DNA of 64,000 bases from Ramlibacter pallidus (GTDB lineage Bacteria > Pseudomonadota > Gammaproteobacteria > Burkholderiales > Burkholderiaceae_C): NCBI RefSeq assembly GCF_015070875.1, contig NZ_JADDIV010000006.1, forward strand, positions 62,001-126,000, written 5' to 3'. The notes beneath the pieces were generated by a model. That model did no database searches and was not told where the DNA came from. It worked only from the letters and a program-made list of their open reading frames with translations. The translations under genes and the position numbers were made by a program. Of the stretch, positions 56,170 through 64,000 are shown piece by piece (the first letter of the stretch is position 1; every line of letters starts with the position of its first letter).

Positions 56170-57597
56170 TCAGGCGCGGCGCAGCGCCTCGAGCAACGCG
56201 GGCCGGTCCACTTTGCCGGAGGGAAGGCGCGGGAGGGCGGGGACCCGCAGCACACGCACGGCTTCCGCGGCATCCGGCCCGAAAACGGAGCGCACCGCCT
56301 GCAGGACGTCCTCCGCCGCGGCGGCGGGCGCGAGCACCGCGGCGATGCCCAGCGTCGCACCGCCCGCGAAGCTGCCGCCCAGCACCGCGACGTCCTGGAA
56401 CGCGGGCTGCTCCCGCAGTGCGTCCTCCACCCGCACCGTCGGCACCTTCACGCCGCCGAGGTTCAGCAGTTCATCGGTCCGCCCCAGCAGCTGCAGCCGT
56501 CTCGGCCCGACCAGGGCGCCGAAGTCGCCGGAGACGAACCAGCCATCGCGGAACGCGGCCGCGCTCTCCTCCGGCCGCCCCAGGTAGCCATCCGCCATGG
56601 CCGGCGTGCGCACCGCGATCACGCCCGGCTGGCCCGTGGGCAGCGCGTCGCCGCCGGGTCCGAGGATGCGCACCTCGACGCCGGGGCACAGCACGCCCGC
56701 GCCTTCGGCATCGAGGTCGACGCAGATGATGTGCGCTTCGTTGCTGCCGTAGCGGCTGCCCGGTTCGGTATGGAACACGGCGCGTGCGCGCTGGCGCAAC
56801 TGCGGCGGAGCGAAGCCGCCCATGGTGGTCACCTTCACCGGGTGCGGCGCCACGTAGCCGGCGGGCAGTTGGGCCAGCAAGAGCTCCAGCTGCAGCGGCA
56901 GGCCGTACACGTGCGTCGGCTGCAGCCGCCCGATGTCCCGGCCCTCCCCCACCATCACCAGGCCGCCTTCGCGCAGGCAGTCGCTGGCGCGGCCGTAGAT
57001 GGCGTTGGCGACCAGCGGGCCGAGCAGGAGCAGCCGCGTGCCGGGGTCGTAGCCGGCGACGTCGAGGATGGGATGGATCCAGCTCTCCTGCGCCTGCCGC
57101 CGCAGCAGCATGAACTTGGACGCGCCGGTGGAGCCCGAGGTGCGCGTCAGGCGCTGGGGCTCGTCGAAGCCGGCGGGCTCCCAGCGCGGCATCTCCGCAG
57201 CGAAAGGCTGCGCGAGCCGGCGGGCCAGCGCCGCGTCCAGCCGCACGAAGCGCACTCCCGGCGGCACGTCCTGCGGCAGGGCCGAGAACACCCAGTCCAC
57301 GTGCTTGAAAAGCTCGCTCGCATCGGTGTCCTCGTGCGCCTCGAACGATGCCGTCACGGCGCCGATCGCCTCGCAGGCGAGCAGCACCACGATCTGGATG
57401 CCGAAGCCCGGCCCGGCGACGGCCACGCGCTCGCCGCGCCGCACGCCGAGGGTGCGCAGGTGCTGCGCGCATTGCAGCAACTGGTTGGCCAGCTGCCCGT
57501 AGCCCAGCTGGACGCCTCCCTCGTACAGCGCCGGCCGCTGCGGCTCGCTCCAGGCCCGGGCCTCCACCACCTCCAGCGTCGAAGGCGGCGCGCGCAT
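56170..57597 (-). CDS. AMP-dependent acyl-CoA ligase-like protein
   Basis: A 475-residue adenylate-forming enzyme. RTSGSTGASKFMLLRR is the AMP/P-loop motif, SGDFG and LGRTDELLNLGGVKVPTVRV the hinge region, and PSGKVDRPAL holds the catalytic lysine. It should activate a carboxylic acid as acyl-AMP and then attach CoA or another thiol. It is short for the family (about 520-550) because the N-terminus is compact. ATG at 57597 overlaps the yihY stop by four bases (ATGA), so it is co-translated with a membrane protein, an unusual pairing. Confidence 0.85.
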   Translation of the reverse strand: MRAPPSTLEVVEARAWSEPQRPALYEGGVQLGYGQLANQLLQCAQHLRTLGVRRGERVAVAGPGFGIQIVVLLACEAIGAVTASFEAHEDTDASELFKHVDWVFSALPQDVPPGVRFVRLDAALARRLAQPFAAEMPRWEPAGFDEPQRLTRTSGSTGASKFMLLRRQAQESWIHPILDVAGYDPGTRLLLLGPLVANAIYGRASDCLREGGLVMVGEGRDIGRLQPTHVYGLPLQLELLLAQLPAGYVAPHPVKVTTMGGFAPPQLRQRARAVFHTEPGSRYGSNEAHIICVDLDAEGAGVLCPGVEVRILGPGGDALPTGQPGVIAVRTPAMADGYLGRPEESAAAFRDGWFVSGDFGALVGPRRLQLLGRTDELLNLGGVKVPTVRVEDALREQPAFQDVAVLGGSFAGGATLGIAAVLAPAAAAEDVLQAVRSVFGPDAAEAVRVLRVPALPRLPSGKVDRPALLEALRRA

Positions 57598-58799
57598 CAG
57601 AGCACGTCCCGCAGGTACAGGGTGGACAGGCGGCCGGTCTGCCACAACTTGGCCGTCGCGTCGGACTGTGGCAGCAGCAGGTGCCGCATCAGCGGCTCCA
57701 GCGCGGTGGACTGCGCGTCGGCCAGCAGCACGAAGCGCGTGCGCTCCTGGTCGTCCACTTCGTTGAGGCGGCCGATCCAGTCCAGCTGCACCAGCGTCTG
57801 CAGCACCGGCTCCAGCTGCAGTTCCTCGACCTCCAGGGCATCGGCCAGCTCGGTCAGCGTCAGGCCCCGGCGCGCGCCCGTGCGCGCCGCGTGCAGCTGC
57901 TGCAGCACCTCCAGCGCCAGCTGGAACTGCCAGCCATGCGCGCCGCCGCGCCGGCGCGAGCCGGCCAGCAGGCTGGGAAGGTAGGCCGTGACGACCGCGC
58001 CCAACAGCACGATCACCCACGCGATGTAGATCCAGACCAGCAGGATGGGCACGGTGGCGAAGGCGCCGTACACCACGGAATAGGTCGGCACCTTGGCCAG
58101 GTACCAGGCGAGCAGGCGCTTGGCGACCTCGATGCCCAGCGTCGCGAACACGCCGCCCGCGATCGCGTGGCCCCGGCGCACCGGTGTGTTGGGCACGTAC
58201 CTGTAGAGCGCCGTCAGTGCGGCCGCCATCAGCACGAACTCGACGAGGTCCAGCATGAAACCGAGCACGCCGGGCAGCGCACGCGTGACGCCGCGGCTGG
58301 CGGTGAGCAGGTAGGTGGTGGTGCCCAGGCTGACGGCGAGGAGCATCGGGCCGAGCGTGATCGCGGCCCAGTAGATCATCAGCTTCTGGGCCAGCGGCCG
58401 CGGCCGGCGCACCCGCCAGATGTTGTTCAGCGTGCGGTCGATCGTGAGCACCAGCGCGATCGCGCTCACCACCAGGGCCGCGAGGCCGACGCCGCCCAGC
58501 CGGCTGGCCTTGCCGGCGAACTGCGTGAGGTAGCCGAGCACCTGCCGCGCGATCGCGTCCGGCACCAGGCTCTGCACCAGCCAGGTCTGCAGCGTCTGCT
58601 GCAGCTTGCCGAAGATGGGGAAGGCGGTGAACAGCGCCAGGGCCACCGTGAAGAACGGCACCAGCGCGATGGTGGTCGTGAAGGTCAGGCTGCTGGCCGT
58701 CAGGCCCAGCCGGTCTTCGCGGAAGCGCTCGCGCAGCGTCAGCGCGGTCGACCGCCACGGGAAGCGCGCGAGGTCGGCAAGCAGCTGGCGAAGGTTCAT
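57597..58799 (-). CDS. yihY: YihY/BrkB family membrane protein
   Basis: A 400-residue inner-membrane protein. The first ~280 residues carry 5-6 helices of the YihY family (SLTFTTTIALVPFFTVALAL; NNIWRVRRPRPLAQKLMIYW; VYGAFATVPILLVWIYIAWV). The remaining ~110 residues are a soluble tail with a winged-helix-like look (GLTLTELADALEVEELQLEP). Role unclear; once mis-called RNase BN. First gene before the ligase; divergent from DUF2069. Confidence 0.9.
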   Translation of the reverse strand: MNLRQLLADLARFPWRSTALTLRERFREDRLGLTASSLTFTTTIALVPFFTVALALFTAFPIFGKLQQTLQTWLVQSLVPDAIARQVLGYLTQFAGKASRLGGVGLAALVVSAIALVLTIDRTLNNIWRVRRPRPLAQKLMIYWAAITLGPMLLAVSLGTTTYLLTASRGVTRALPGVLGFMLDLVEFVLMAAALTALYRYVPNTPVRRGHAIAGGVFATLGIEVAKRLLAWYLAKVPTYSVVYGAFATVPILLVWIYIAWVIVLLGAVVTAYLPSLLAGSRRRGGAHGWQFQLALEVLQQLHAARTGARRGLTLTELADALEVEELQLEPVLQTLVQLDWIGRLNEVDDQERTRFVLLADAQSTALEPLMRHLLLPQSDATAKLWQTGRLSTLYLRDVL

Positions 58800-58806
58800 C
58801 GCTCGC

Positions 58807-58812
58807 TATGAT
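58807..58812 (+). promoter_or_regulatory. Putative -10 of the DUF2069 operon
   Basis: TATGAT, five of six to TATAAT, ends 10 bases before the chosen ATG at 58823, so the transcript would begin a few bases ahead of that ATG. An earlier in-frame ATG at 58808 falls within this element, supporting the later start. Confidence 0.45.
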
Positions 58813-58822
58813 GCCATCGCAC

Positions 58823-59206
58823 ATGCAGACCTCCCAGCCCGTCCTCGTCCCGCCCGCGGTGGAAGCCACGCGCTGGCTCGGTTTCGGCTCCGCCCTGGGC
58901 CTGGTTCTCCTGGGCCTGGCGTGGGAGCTGTGGCTGGCGCCCCTGCGGCCGGGCGGCTCCTGGGTGGCGCTGAAGGTCCTGCCCCTGTGCGCCGCGCTGC
59001 CCGGCCTGTACCTGCGGCGCATGTACACCTACCGCTGGACCAGCCTGCTGGTCTGGGCCTATTTCACCGAAGGCGTGGTGCGCGCCACCGGCCGCGGCGT
59101 GGGCGACAGCCTGCCGCTCGCGCTGCTGGAGATCGCGCTCTCCATCGCCCTCTTCACCGCCTGCGCGCTGCACGTGCGGCTGCGCCTGCGCAAGGCCACG
59201 CCATGA
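58823..59206 (+). CDS. DUF2069 membrane protein
   Basis: A 127-residue protein with about four hydrophobic helices (FGSALGLVLLGLAWELWLAP; LKVLPLCAALPGLYL; TYRWTSLLVWAYFTEGVVRA). DUF2069 proteins are small inner-membrane proteins of unknown function in beta- and gammaproteobacteria. Stop overlaps the FAD oxidase start (ATGA). Confidence 0.88.
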   Translation: MQTSQPVLVPPAVEATRWLGFGSALGLVLLGLAWELWLAPLRPGGSWVALKVLPLCAALPGLYLRRMYTYRWTSLLVWAYFTEGVVRATGRGVGDSLPLALLEIALSIALFTACALHVRLRLRKATP

Positions 59207-60621
59207 ACCCGCTCCTTTCCGCGTTGCGCGCCGCCGTCGGCGCCGCGAACGTGCTGACCGAAGGCGACCTGAGCGCCTACGAACTCGACTGGCGGCGCCG
59301 TTCGCACGGCAAGGCCCTCGCGGTGGTCCGCCCCGGGACGACGGAGGAAGTCGCCGCCGTGGTGCGCGCCTGTGCCGCCGCAGGCACGCCCATCGTTCCG
59401 CAGGGCGGCAACACCGGCATGGTGGTGGGATCGACGCCCGATGCGTCGGGGCGGGAAGTCGTCCTGAGCCTCACGCGCATGAACCGCATCCGCTCGGTCG
59501 ACCCCGACAACCTGACCCTCACGGTGGACGCCGGCTGCGTGCTGCAGAACGTGCAGCAGGCCGCGGAGGATGCCGGCCTGTTCTTTCCCCTGAGCCTCGC
59601 CGCCGAGGGGAGTTGCACCATCGGCGGCAACCTGGCGACGAACGCCGGCGGCACGCAGGTGGTCCGCTACGGCAACGCGCGCGAGCTGTGCCTGGGCCTC
59701 GAGGTGGTGACGGCGCAGGGCGAAGTCTGGCAAGGCCTCTCCGGGCTGCGCAAGGACAACACCGGCTACGACCTGCGCGACCTCTTCATCGGCAGCGAAG
59801 GCACGCTGGGCGTGATCACGGGCGCCACGCTGAAGCTGCACCCGCAGCCGGCCGCGACGCTCACCGCCTGGGCCGCGGTGCCCTCGATGGACGCGGCGCT
59901 GACCCTGCTGGGGCTGGCGCACCGGCACCTGGGCGCGGGGCTCACCGGTTTCGAGGTCATGGGCCGTTTCGCGCTCAGCCTGGTGCCCCGGCATTTCCCG
60001 CAGCAGCGCGTGCCCTTCCTGCAGGAGTCGGCCTACGGCGTGCTGCTGGAGAACTCGGACCAGGAGTCGGAGCCGCATGCCCGCGCGCTGTTCGAGAAGT
60101 TGCTGGAAGCCGCGATGGAGGACGGCTGCGTCACCGACGCGGTCGTGGCCGAGAACATTTCGCAGGCCCGTGCGCTCTGGCACATCCGCGAATCCATCCC
60201 GCTGGCGCAGGCCCAGGAAGGCCTGAACATCAAGCACGACATCTCGATCCCCGTCTCGCGCATCCCGGCGTTCTGCGCCGAGACCGACGCGCTGCTGCAG
60301 CGCGAGATCGCCGGCGTGCGGCTGGTCAACTTCGGCCACCTCGGTGACGGCAACCTGCACTACAACGTGCAGGCGCCGGAGGGCGGGGACATGCAGGCCT
60401 TCCTGCGGGACCAGGAGGAACGGGTGAACGCGCTGGTGTTCGAGCAGGTCCGCCGCTTCGATGGTTCGATCTCGGCCGAGCACGGGATCGGCACGCTGAA
60501 GGCCGCGAAGCTGCCGCACCACAAGTCGCCAGTCGCGCTGGGCATGATGCGGGCGCTGAAGAAGGCGCTGGACCCGCAGGGCATCCTGAACCCTGGGCGC
60601 GTGCTGCCGCTGGCGGATTGA
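59203..60621 (+). CDS. FAD-binding oxidoreductase (GlcD/D-2-hydroxyacid dehydrogenase type)
   Basis: A 472-residue flavoenzyme of the PCMH FAD-binding family. FAD binding: VRPGTTEEVAAVVRACAAAG, PIVPQGGNTGMVVGSTPDAS and GGNLATNAGGTQVVRYGNAR. Substrate-side motifs: LVNFGHLGDGNLHYNV with metal-binding histidines, and ISAEHGIGTLKAAKL. It oxidises a D-2-hydroxy acid such as D-lactate or 2-hydroxyglutarate, probably passing electrons to the quinone pool. Coupled to DUF2069. Confidence 0.92.
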   Translation: MNPLLSALRAAVGAANVLTEGDLSAYELDWRRRSHGKALAVVRPGTTEEVAAVVRACAAAGTPIVPQGGNTGMVVGSTPDASGREVVLSLTRMNRIRSVDPDNLTLTVDAGCVLQNVQQAAEDAGLFFPLSLAAEGSCTIGGNLATNAGGTQVVRYGNARELCLGLEVVTAQGEVWQGLSGLRKDNTGYDLRDLFIGSEGTLGVITGATLKLHPQPAATLTAWAAVPSMDAALTLLGLAHRHLGAGLTGFEVMGRFALSLVPRHFPQQRVPFLQESAYGVLLENSDQESEPHARALFEKLLEAAMEDGCVTDAVVAENISQARALWHIRESIPLAQAQEGLNIKHDISIPVSRIPAFCAETDALLQREIAGVRLVNFGHLGDGNLHYNVQAPEGGDMQAFLRDQEERVNALVFEQVRRFDGSISAEHGIGTLKAAKLPHHKSPVALGMMRALKKALDPQGILNPGRVLPLAD

Positions 60622-60627
60622 GATAAT
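60619..60627 (+). promoter_or_regulatory. Extended -10 promoter of thyA
   Basis: TG-A-GATAAT: an extended -10 (TGn) with a five-of-six -10 box at 60622-60627, only 6 bases before the thyA ATG. There is no conventional -35, which fits extended -10 promoters. The transcript may be leaderless. Confidence 0.5.
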
Positions 60628-60633
60628 CGCGCC

Positions 60634-61446
60634 ATGACGACCCGCCCCGTCCGCTCGCAGTACGAAGACTTCATGCGCCATGTCTACACGCATGGCACGC
60701 CCAAGACCGACCGCACGGGGACCGGCACGCGCAGCGTGTTCGGCTACCAGATGCGCTTCGACCTGAACGAGGGCTTCCCGCTGGTGACGACCAAGAAGGT
60801 CCACCTGAAGTCCATCATCCACGAGCTGCTGTGGTTCCTGGAGGGTTCCAGCGACAACAACAGGCTGCGCGAGCGCGGCGTGACGATCTGGGACGAGTGG
60901 GCGCGCGAGGACGGCGACCTCGGCCCGGTGTACGGCGTGCAATGGCGCAGCTGGCCGACGCCCGACGGCGGCCACGTCGACCAGATCGCGGAGGCGGTGA
61001 AGACCATCAAGGCCAACCCGGACTCGCGCCGCATCATCGTCAGTGCCTGGAACGTCGCCGACATCCCGAAGATGGCGCTGGCGCCCTGCCACGCCTTCTT
61101 CCAGTTCTACGTGGCGGACGGCAAGCTCTCCTGCCAGCTGTACCAGCGCAGCGCGGACATCTTCCTGGGCGTGCCGTTCAACATCGCGAGTTATGCGCTG
61201 CTCACGCACATGATGGCGCAGCAATGCGACCTGGGCGTCGGCGACTTCATCTGGACGGGCGGCGACTGCCACATCTACAGCAACCACCACGAGCAGGTGG
61301 AACTGCAGCTGTCGCGCGCGCCCTACCCTTATCCCACGCTGGACATCAAGCGCAAACCGGCCTCCATCTTCGAGTATCGGTACGAGGACTTCGAGGTGCT
61401 CGACTACCAGTGCCACGGGGCGATCAAGGCGCCGGTGGCGGTATGA
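60634..61446 (+). CDS. thyA: Thymidylate synthase
   Basis: A 270-residue enzyme that methylates dUMP to dTMP with methylene-THF, yielding dihydrofolate. The catalytic Cys152 lies in [22 protein letters not shown] and [13 protein letters not shown] bind nucleotide. One position is unusual: [10 protein letters not shown] has Cys where most family members have Ala or Thr. The stop overlaps the folA start (ATGA), coupling it to the enzyme that recycles its product. Confidence 0.97.
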   Translation: MTTRPVRSQYEDFMRHVYTHGTPKTDRTGTGTRSVFGYQMRFDLNEGFPLVTTKKVHLKSIIHELLWFLEGSSDNNRLRERGVTIWDEWAREDGDLGPVYGVQWRSWPTPDGGHVDQIAEAVKTIKANPDSRRIIVSAWNVADIPKMALAPCHAFFQFYVADGKLSCQLYQRSADIFLGVPFNIASYALLTHMMAQQCDLGVGDFIWTGGDCHIYSNHHEQVELQLSRAPYPYPTLDIKRKPASIFEYRYEDFEVLDYQCHGAIKAPVAV

Positions 61447-61940
61447 AGCTGGGACTGGTCTTCGCGCGCGCGCGCAACGGCGTGATCGGCAAGGACGGCG
61501 TGCTGCCGTGGCACCTGCCGGAGGACCTCGCCCACTTCAGGAAGGTGACGACGGGCGCGCCGGTGATCATGGGCCGCAGGACCTGGGACTCGCTGCCGCC
61601 GAAGTTCCGCCCGCTGCCGGGTCGCAGGAACATCGTGGTGACGCGGCAAGCCGGCTGGTCCGCGCCCGGCGCCGAGACGGCGAACACGGTGGAGCAGGCG
61701 GTCGCGCTGTGCGAACCCGCAGCGCATGCATGGCTGATCGGCGGGGCGGAGCTCTACCGGCACGCGGTGCCGCTGGCGCAGATCGCGGAAGTCACCGAGA
61801 TCGATGCCGACTTCGACGGCGACACCCATGCGCCGGAGCTCGGGCCCGACTGGACGCAGGTCGCGCGCGAGGAGCACACCGCGGCGAACGGCCTGCGCTA
61901 CGCCTTCGTCACTTACGGACGCGGGCAGGCGGGCGAGTAG
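61443..61940 (+). CDS. folA: Dihydrofolate reductase
   Basis: A 165-residue enzyme that reduces dihydrofolate with NADPH. Asp28 in [12 protein letters not shown] is the catalytic acid; [20 protein letters not shown] and [10 protein letters not shown] are the NADPH-binding parts. Start ATG overlaps the thyA stop. The last 32 bases are also the end of the convergent LysR gene. Confidence 0.97.
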   Translation: MKLGLVFARARNGVIGKDGVLPWHLPEDLAHFRKVTTGAPVIMGRRTWDSLPPKFRPLPGRRNIVVTRQAGWSAPGAETANTVEQAVALCEPAAHAWLIGGAELYRHAVPLAQIAEVTEIDADFDGDTHAPELGPDWTQVAREEHTAANGLRYAFVTYGRGQAGE

Positions 61941-62895
61941 GCGTCTTCGCCGGCGCCGGCCGGGACTGCGCCAGCAAGGCGAACAGCCAGTCCAGCCCCG
62001 CATCCATCATCGCCGCGTGCGGCGCCACCGCGCGCAGCTGGAACTTGCCGAGCGGCAGCGGCGGCTCCACGACAGTGACGCCATGGCGCGCCCCATGCAG
62101 CGCAACGAAGCGCCGCGGCAAGGCGGAGACGAGGTCCGTCTCGGCGATCACCGACAGCGCGAACAGGAAGTTCGGCACCGTCAGCGCGACCCTGCGGGAG
62201 CGGCCTTGTCCGGCCAGGAGCTGGTCCACGAAGCCGTGGCCGTCGCCGGTCTGGGAGACGACCAGGTGCTCGGCTTCGCAGTACCGATCCAGCGTCGGTG
62301 CCTTCGCCAGGGCGTGCCCCTTGCGCAGCGCCAGCACGAAGTCCTCCTCGTAGAGCACCTGGGCATGGAAACGGGCCGGGCTCGATGCAGCCGGCAGGAT
62401 GGCGATGTCCATCGTCCGCGCTTCCAGCTCCGCGTACGCCCCGCGCCAGGCGCGCTCCACGGCGGCGTCGCCCGGTTCCGGCAGGAGCTGGCGCACGGAC
62501 AGGGCGATCCCGGGGGCCGCGGCGCGCACGCGCGCCAGCAGCGGCGGCAGCAGCACGGCCGACACGCCGTCCGGCGCGCCGATGGTGAAGCGGCGCGTGG
62601 AGCTTCCGGCGTCGAAGGCCTCGGCGCTGGACACGATGCTGCGCGCGCCGGCGAGCACCTGCGCGATGGGTTCGGCCAGCTCCATGGCCCGCGCCGTGGG
62701 CACCACGCCCTTGGGCGTGCGCAGGAACAGCGGGTCGTTCAGCAGCCGCCGCAGGCGACCGAGGCCATGGCTGACGGCCGACGGGGTGAGGTGCATGCGC
62801 TGGGCGGCGCGCCCGACGTGCCCCTCGGCAAGGACCACCTCGAACAGCGTCAGGAGGTTCAGGTCCACCCGCGCAAGATCGATCTGGTTCAGCAT
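61909..62895 (-). CDS. LysR family transcriptional regulator
   Basis: A 328-residue regulator. The N-terminal helix-turn-helix (GHVGRAAQRMHLTPSAVSHG) is followed by a substrate-binding domain that senses a coinducer. Typical length plus a ~20-residue Pro/Arg tail. Divergent from the NTF2-like secreted protein at 62995, the likely target; overlaps folA tail to tail by 32 bases. Confidence 0.93.
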   Translation of the reverse strand: MLNQIDLARVDLNLLTLFEVVLAEGHVGRAAQRMHLTPSAVSHGLGRLRRLLNDPLFLRTPKGVVPTARAMELAEPIAQVLAGARSIVSSAEAFDAGSSTRRFTIGAPDGVSAVLLPPLLARVRAAAPGIALSVRQLLPEPGDAAVERAWRGAYAELEARTMDIAILPAASSPARFHAQVLYEEDFVLALRKGHALAKAPTLDRYCEAEHLVVSQTGDGHGFVDQLLAGQGRSRRVALTVPNFLFALSVIAETDLVSALPRRFVALHGARHGVTVVEPPLPLGKFQLRAVAPHAAMMDAGLDWLFALLAQSRPAPAKTPTRPPARVRK

Positions 62896-62994
62896 GTTCC
62901 TGAAATCGTATCACTTGCTTCAGCAGGCGAGCCAACCGACCATGCGCTCCTCGCGGTCGCCCCGGAGCGGCCGGCCACCCATCCAGGAGCTTCC

Positions 62995-63537
62995 ATGTCC
63001 ACGTCACGCCGCAACGTCCTTGCCGCCGGCGCCGCCCTTGCCGCCGCCGACCTCGCCCCCGCCGCGGGCGGCCCTCCCCGGGAGATCGCGCAACTCACCC
63101 GCCTGTCCGAGCAGGGCAATGCCGCCCTGATGCGCGGCGACATCGCCCGCTACATGGAGCTGGTGAAGATGGCACCCGACTTCACGCTGATGTCACCCTT
63201 CGGCGGGGAGCCTTCGCATGGCGCCTCGTACACGCCCGAGCGAATGCAGTCCATGGGCCGCTTCTTCCGCAACGGCGACCTCCAGCAGGAGGTGGTGCAG
63301 GCCTGGGGCACCGCCGACATGGTCGTCCTGGCCATCATCGAGCGCGCGCTGCACGTCGAGGTCGGCGGCCTTCCGGCCCAGGACTGGACCCTGCGCGTGA
63401 CGCTCGTCTACCGACGGCACGGGTCGGAGTGGCACCTGGTGCATCGCCACGCCGATCCGCTCGCCGCCGGCATCAGCCTGCAGCAGGCGGCGGCGCTGGG
63501 GCGCGGGGAGCGGCAGGAACCCGCGGCGGCGCGATGA
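62995..63537 (+). CDS. Exported NTF2-like protein (DUF4440/SnoaL-type)
   Basis: A 180-residue protein. The N-terminus, STSRRNVLAAGAALAAADLA, has the twin-arginine pattern of a Tat signal peptide. The mature part has the cone fold of NTF2-like proteins (LSEQGNAALMRGDIARYMEL; WGTADMVVLAIIE; VYRRHGSEWHLVHRHADPL). Such proteins bind or transform small molecules; the role here is unknown. ATG follows AGGAG. Stop overlaps the methyltransferase start (ATGA). Confidence 0.88.
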   Translation: MSTSRRNVLAAGAALAAADLAPAAGGPPREIAQLTRLSEQGNAALMRGDIARYMELVKMAPDFTLMSPFGGEPSHGASYTPERMQSMGRFFRNGDLQQEVVQAWGTADMVVLAIIERALHVEVGGLPAQDWTLRVTLVYRRHGSEWHLVHRHADPLAAGISLQQAAALGRGERQEPAAAR

Positions 63538-64000
63538 GCACCGCGTACCACCCGCACGGGGCCGCCGTGTTCGACTGCTTCCGCGGCGAACGGGGTGCGC
63601 TGCTGGTGTGCCACCAGGACGGCGAGCGCGACGACGTGCCCGCGGCGTTCTGGCTCCGCGAGACGATGGACCCGCTGGAGGAGAAGGCGCTGGCCCTGTG
63701 CCGCGGCCGCGTGCTCGACGCCGGTGCCGGCGCGGGGCTGCACACGCTCGCGCTGCAGCGCCGCGGATTCGACGTGACGGCGATCGACGTCGCGCCGGAG
63801 TGCGTCACCGTGATGCGCGAGCGCGGGGTGGCGCGGGCCGAGGCGGCCGACGTGCTGTCGTACGCCGGCGGGCCCTTCGACACCATCCTGTGCCTGTGCA
63901 ACGGCCTCGACAAGGTGGGCCGCCTGGCCAGCCTGCCGCACTTCCTGGACCGCATGCGCCGGCTGCTGGCGCCAGGCGGGGCGCTCCTGGCCGACTCGTT
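63534..64000 (+). CDS. SAM-dependent methyltransferase (5' part only)
   Basis: The first ~155 residues of a class I methyltransferase; the gene runs off the right edge. Motif I is VLDAGAGAGLHTLALQRRGF, with an acidic end of beta-2 in VTAIDVAPECV. The region ending LPHFLDRMRRLLAPGGALL is the usual motif III part. Substrate unknown. Co-translated with the NTF2-like gene. Confidence 0.85.
   Translation, partial: MSTAYHPHGAAVFDCFRGERGALLVCHQDGERDDVPAAFWLRETMDPLEEKALALCRGRVLDAGAGAGLHTLALQRRGFDVTAIDVAPECVTVMRERGVARAEAADVLSYAGGPFDTILCLCNGLDKVGRLASLPHFLDRMRRLLAPGGALLADS

Overview
The window is about 70% GC, gene-dense chromosomal DNA. Its codon use, gene families and gene orders fit a betaproteobacterium of the Burkholderiales, most likely Comamonadaceae (Ramlibacter/Variovorax-like). 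That placement is inferred from protein resemblance, not from a database search. I see no rRNA, tRNA, CRISPR array, prophage or insertion sequence. No gap between genes exceeds 300 bases.

Layout. 1-8.6 kb: the start of a PhnD-like binding protein gene, a LuxR-type regulator, a chemoreceptor, then an AraC regulator, a rare hydrolase-glycosyltransferase fusion and a TetR regulator in one leftward operon, and a ferritin-like di-iron protein. 8.8-16 kb: a hydrolase, a DUF3037/HipA-like kinase pair, and the SOS mutagenesis cassette dnaE2-imuB-imuA with a clear LexA box. 16-20 kb: an ABC exporter, a 3-methyladenine glycosylase, a possible proline-rich leader peptide, an EamA transporter and a secreted protein. 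20-24.7 kb: a CoA-transferase cluster (CaiB-like, ScoB, ScoA) divergent from a PAS-LuxR regulator, plus a membrane-anchored protein. 24.7-32.6 kb: two carboxymuconolactone-decarboxylase-family proteins, a thioesterase, EamA and SDR genes, ETF-ubiquinone oxidoreductase and a three-gene TRAP transporter. 32.6-37.3 kb: a tandem glycine riboswitch followed by gcvT-gcvH-gcvP. 37.3-42.6 kb: a REP-like repeat, a TauE/SafE exporter, two small heat-shock genes behind a sigma-32-type promoter, a response regulator, a DsbA-family protein, an SDR and small unknown genes. 42.6-52.2 kb: an MFS transporter, aroC and a 2350-residue autotransporter. 52.2-64 kb: a CBS protein, metY-hydrolase-P450, an acyl-CoA-ligase-like gene with yihY, a DUF2069 gene and FAD oxidase, thyA-folA, a LysR regulator, an NTF2-like secreted protein and the start of a methyltransferase.

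How genes work together. Several units are coherent. imuA-imuB-dnaE2 form the inducible translesion mutasome. The glycine riboswitch would switch on glycine cleavage when glycine is in excess. ScoA/ScoB form one heteromeric CoA-transferase. dctP/Q/M form one TRAP importer. thyA and folA are translationally coupled and together keep the folate/dTMP cycle running. The most unusual objects are the autotransporter, whose passenger has 16 units of about 69 residues in runs of 4, 5 and 7 separated by two spacers of exactly 194 codons; the hydrolase-glycosyltransferase fusion; the CaiB-like protein with an extra or permuted N-terminal half; and the proline-codon leader ORF with a hairpin upstream of the EamA exporter.
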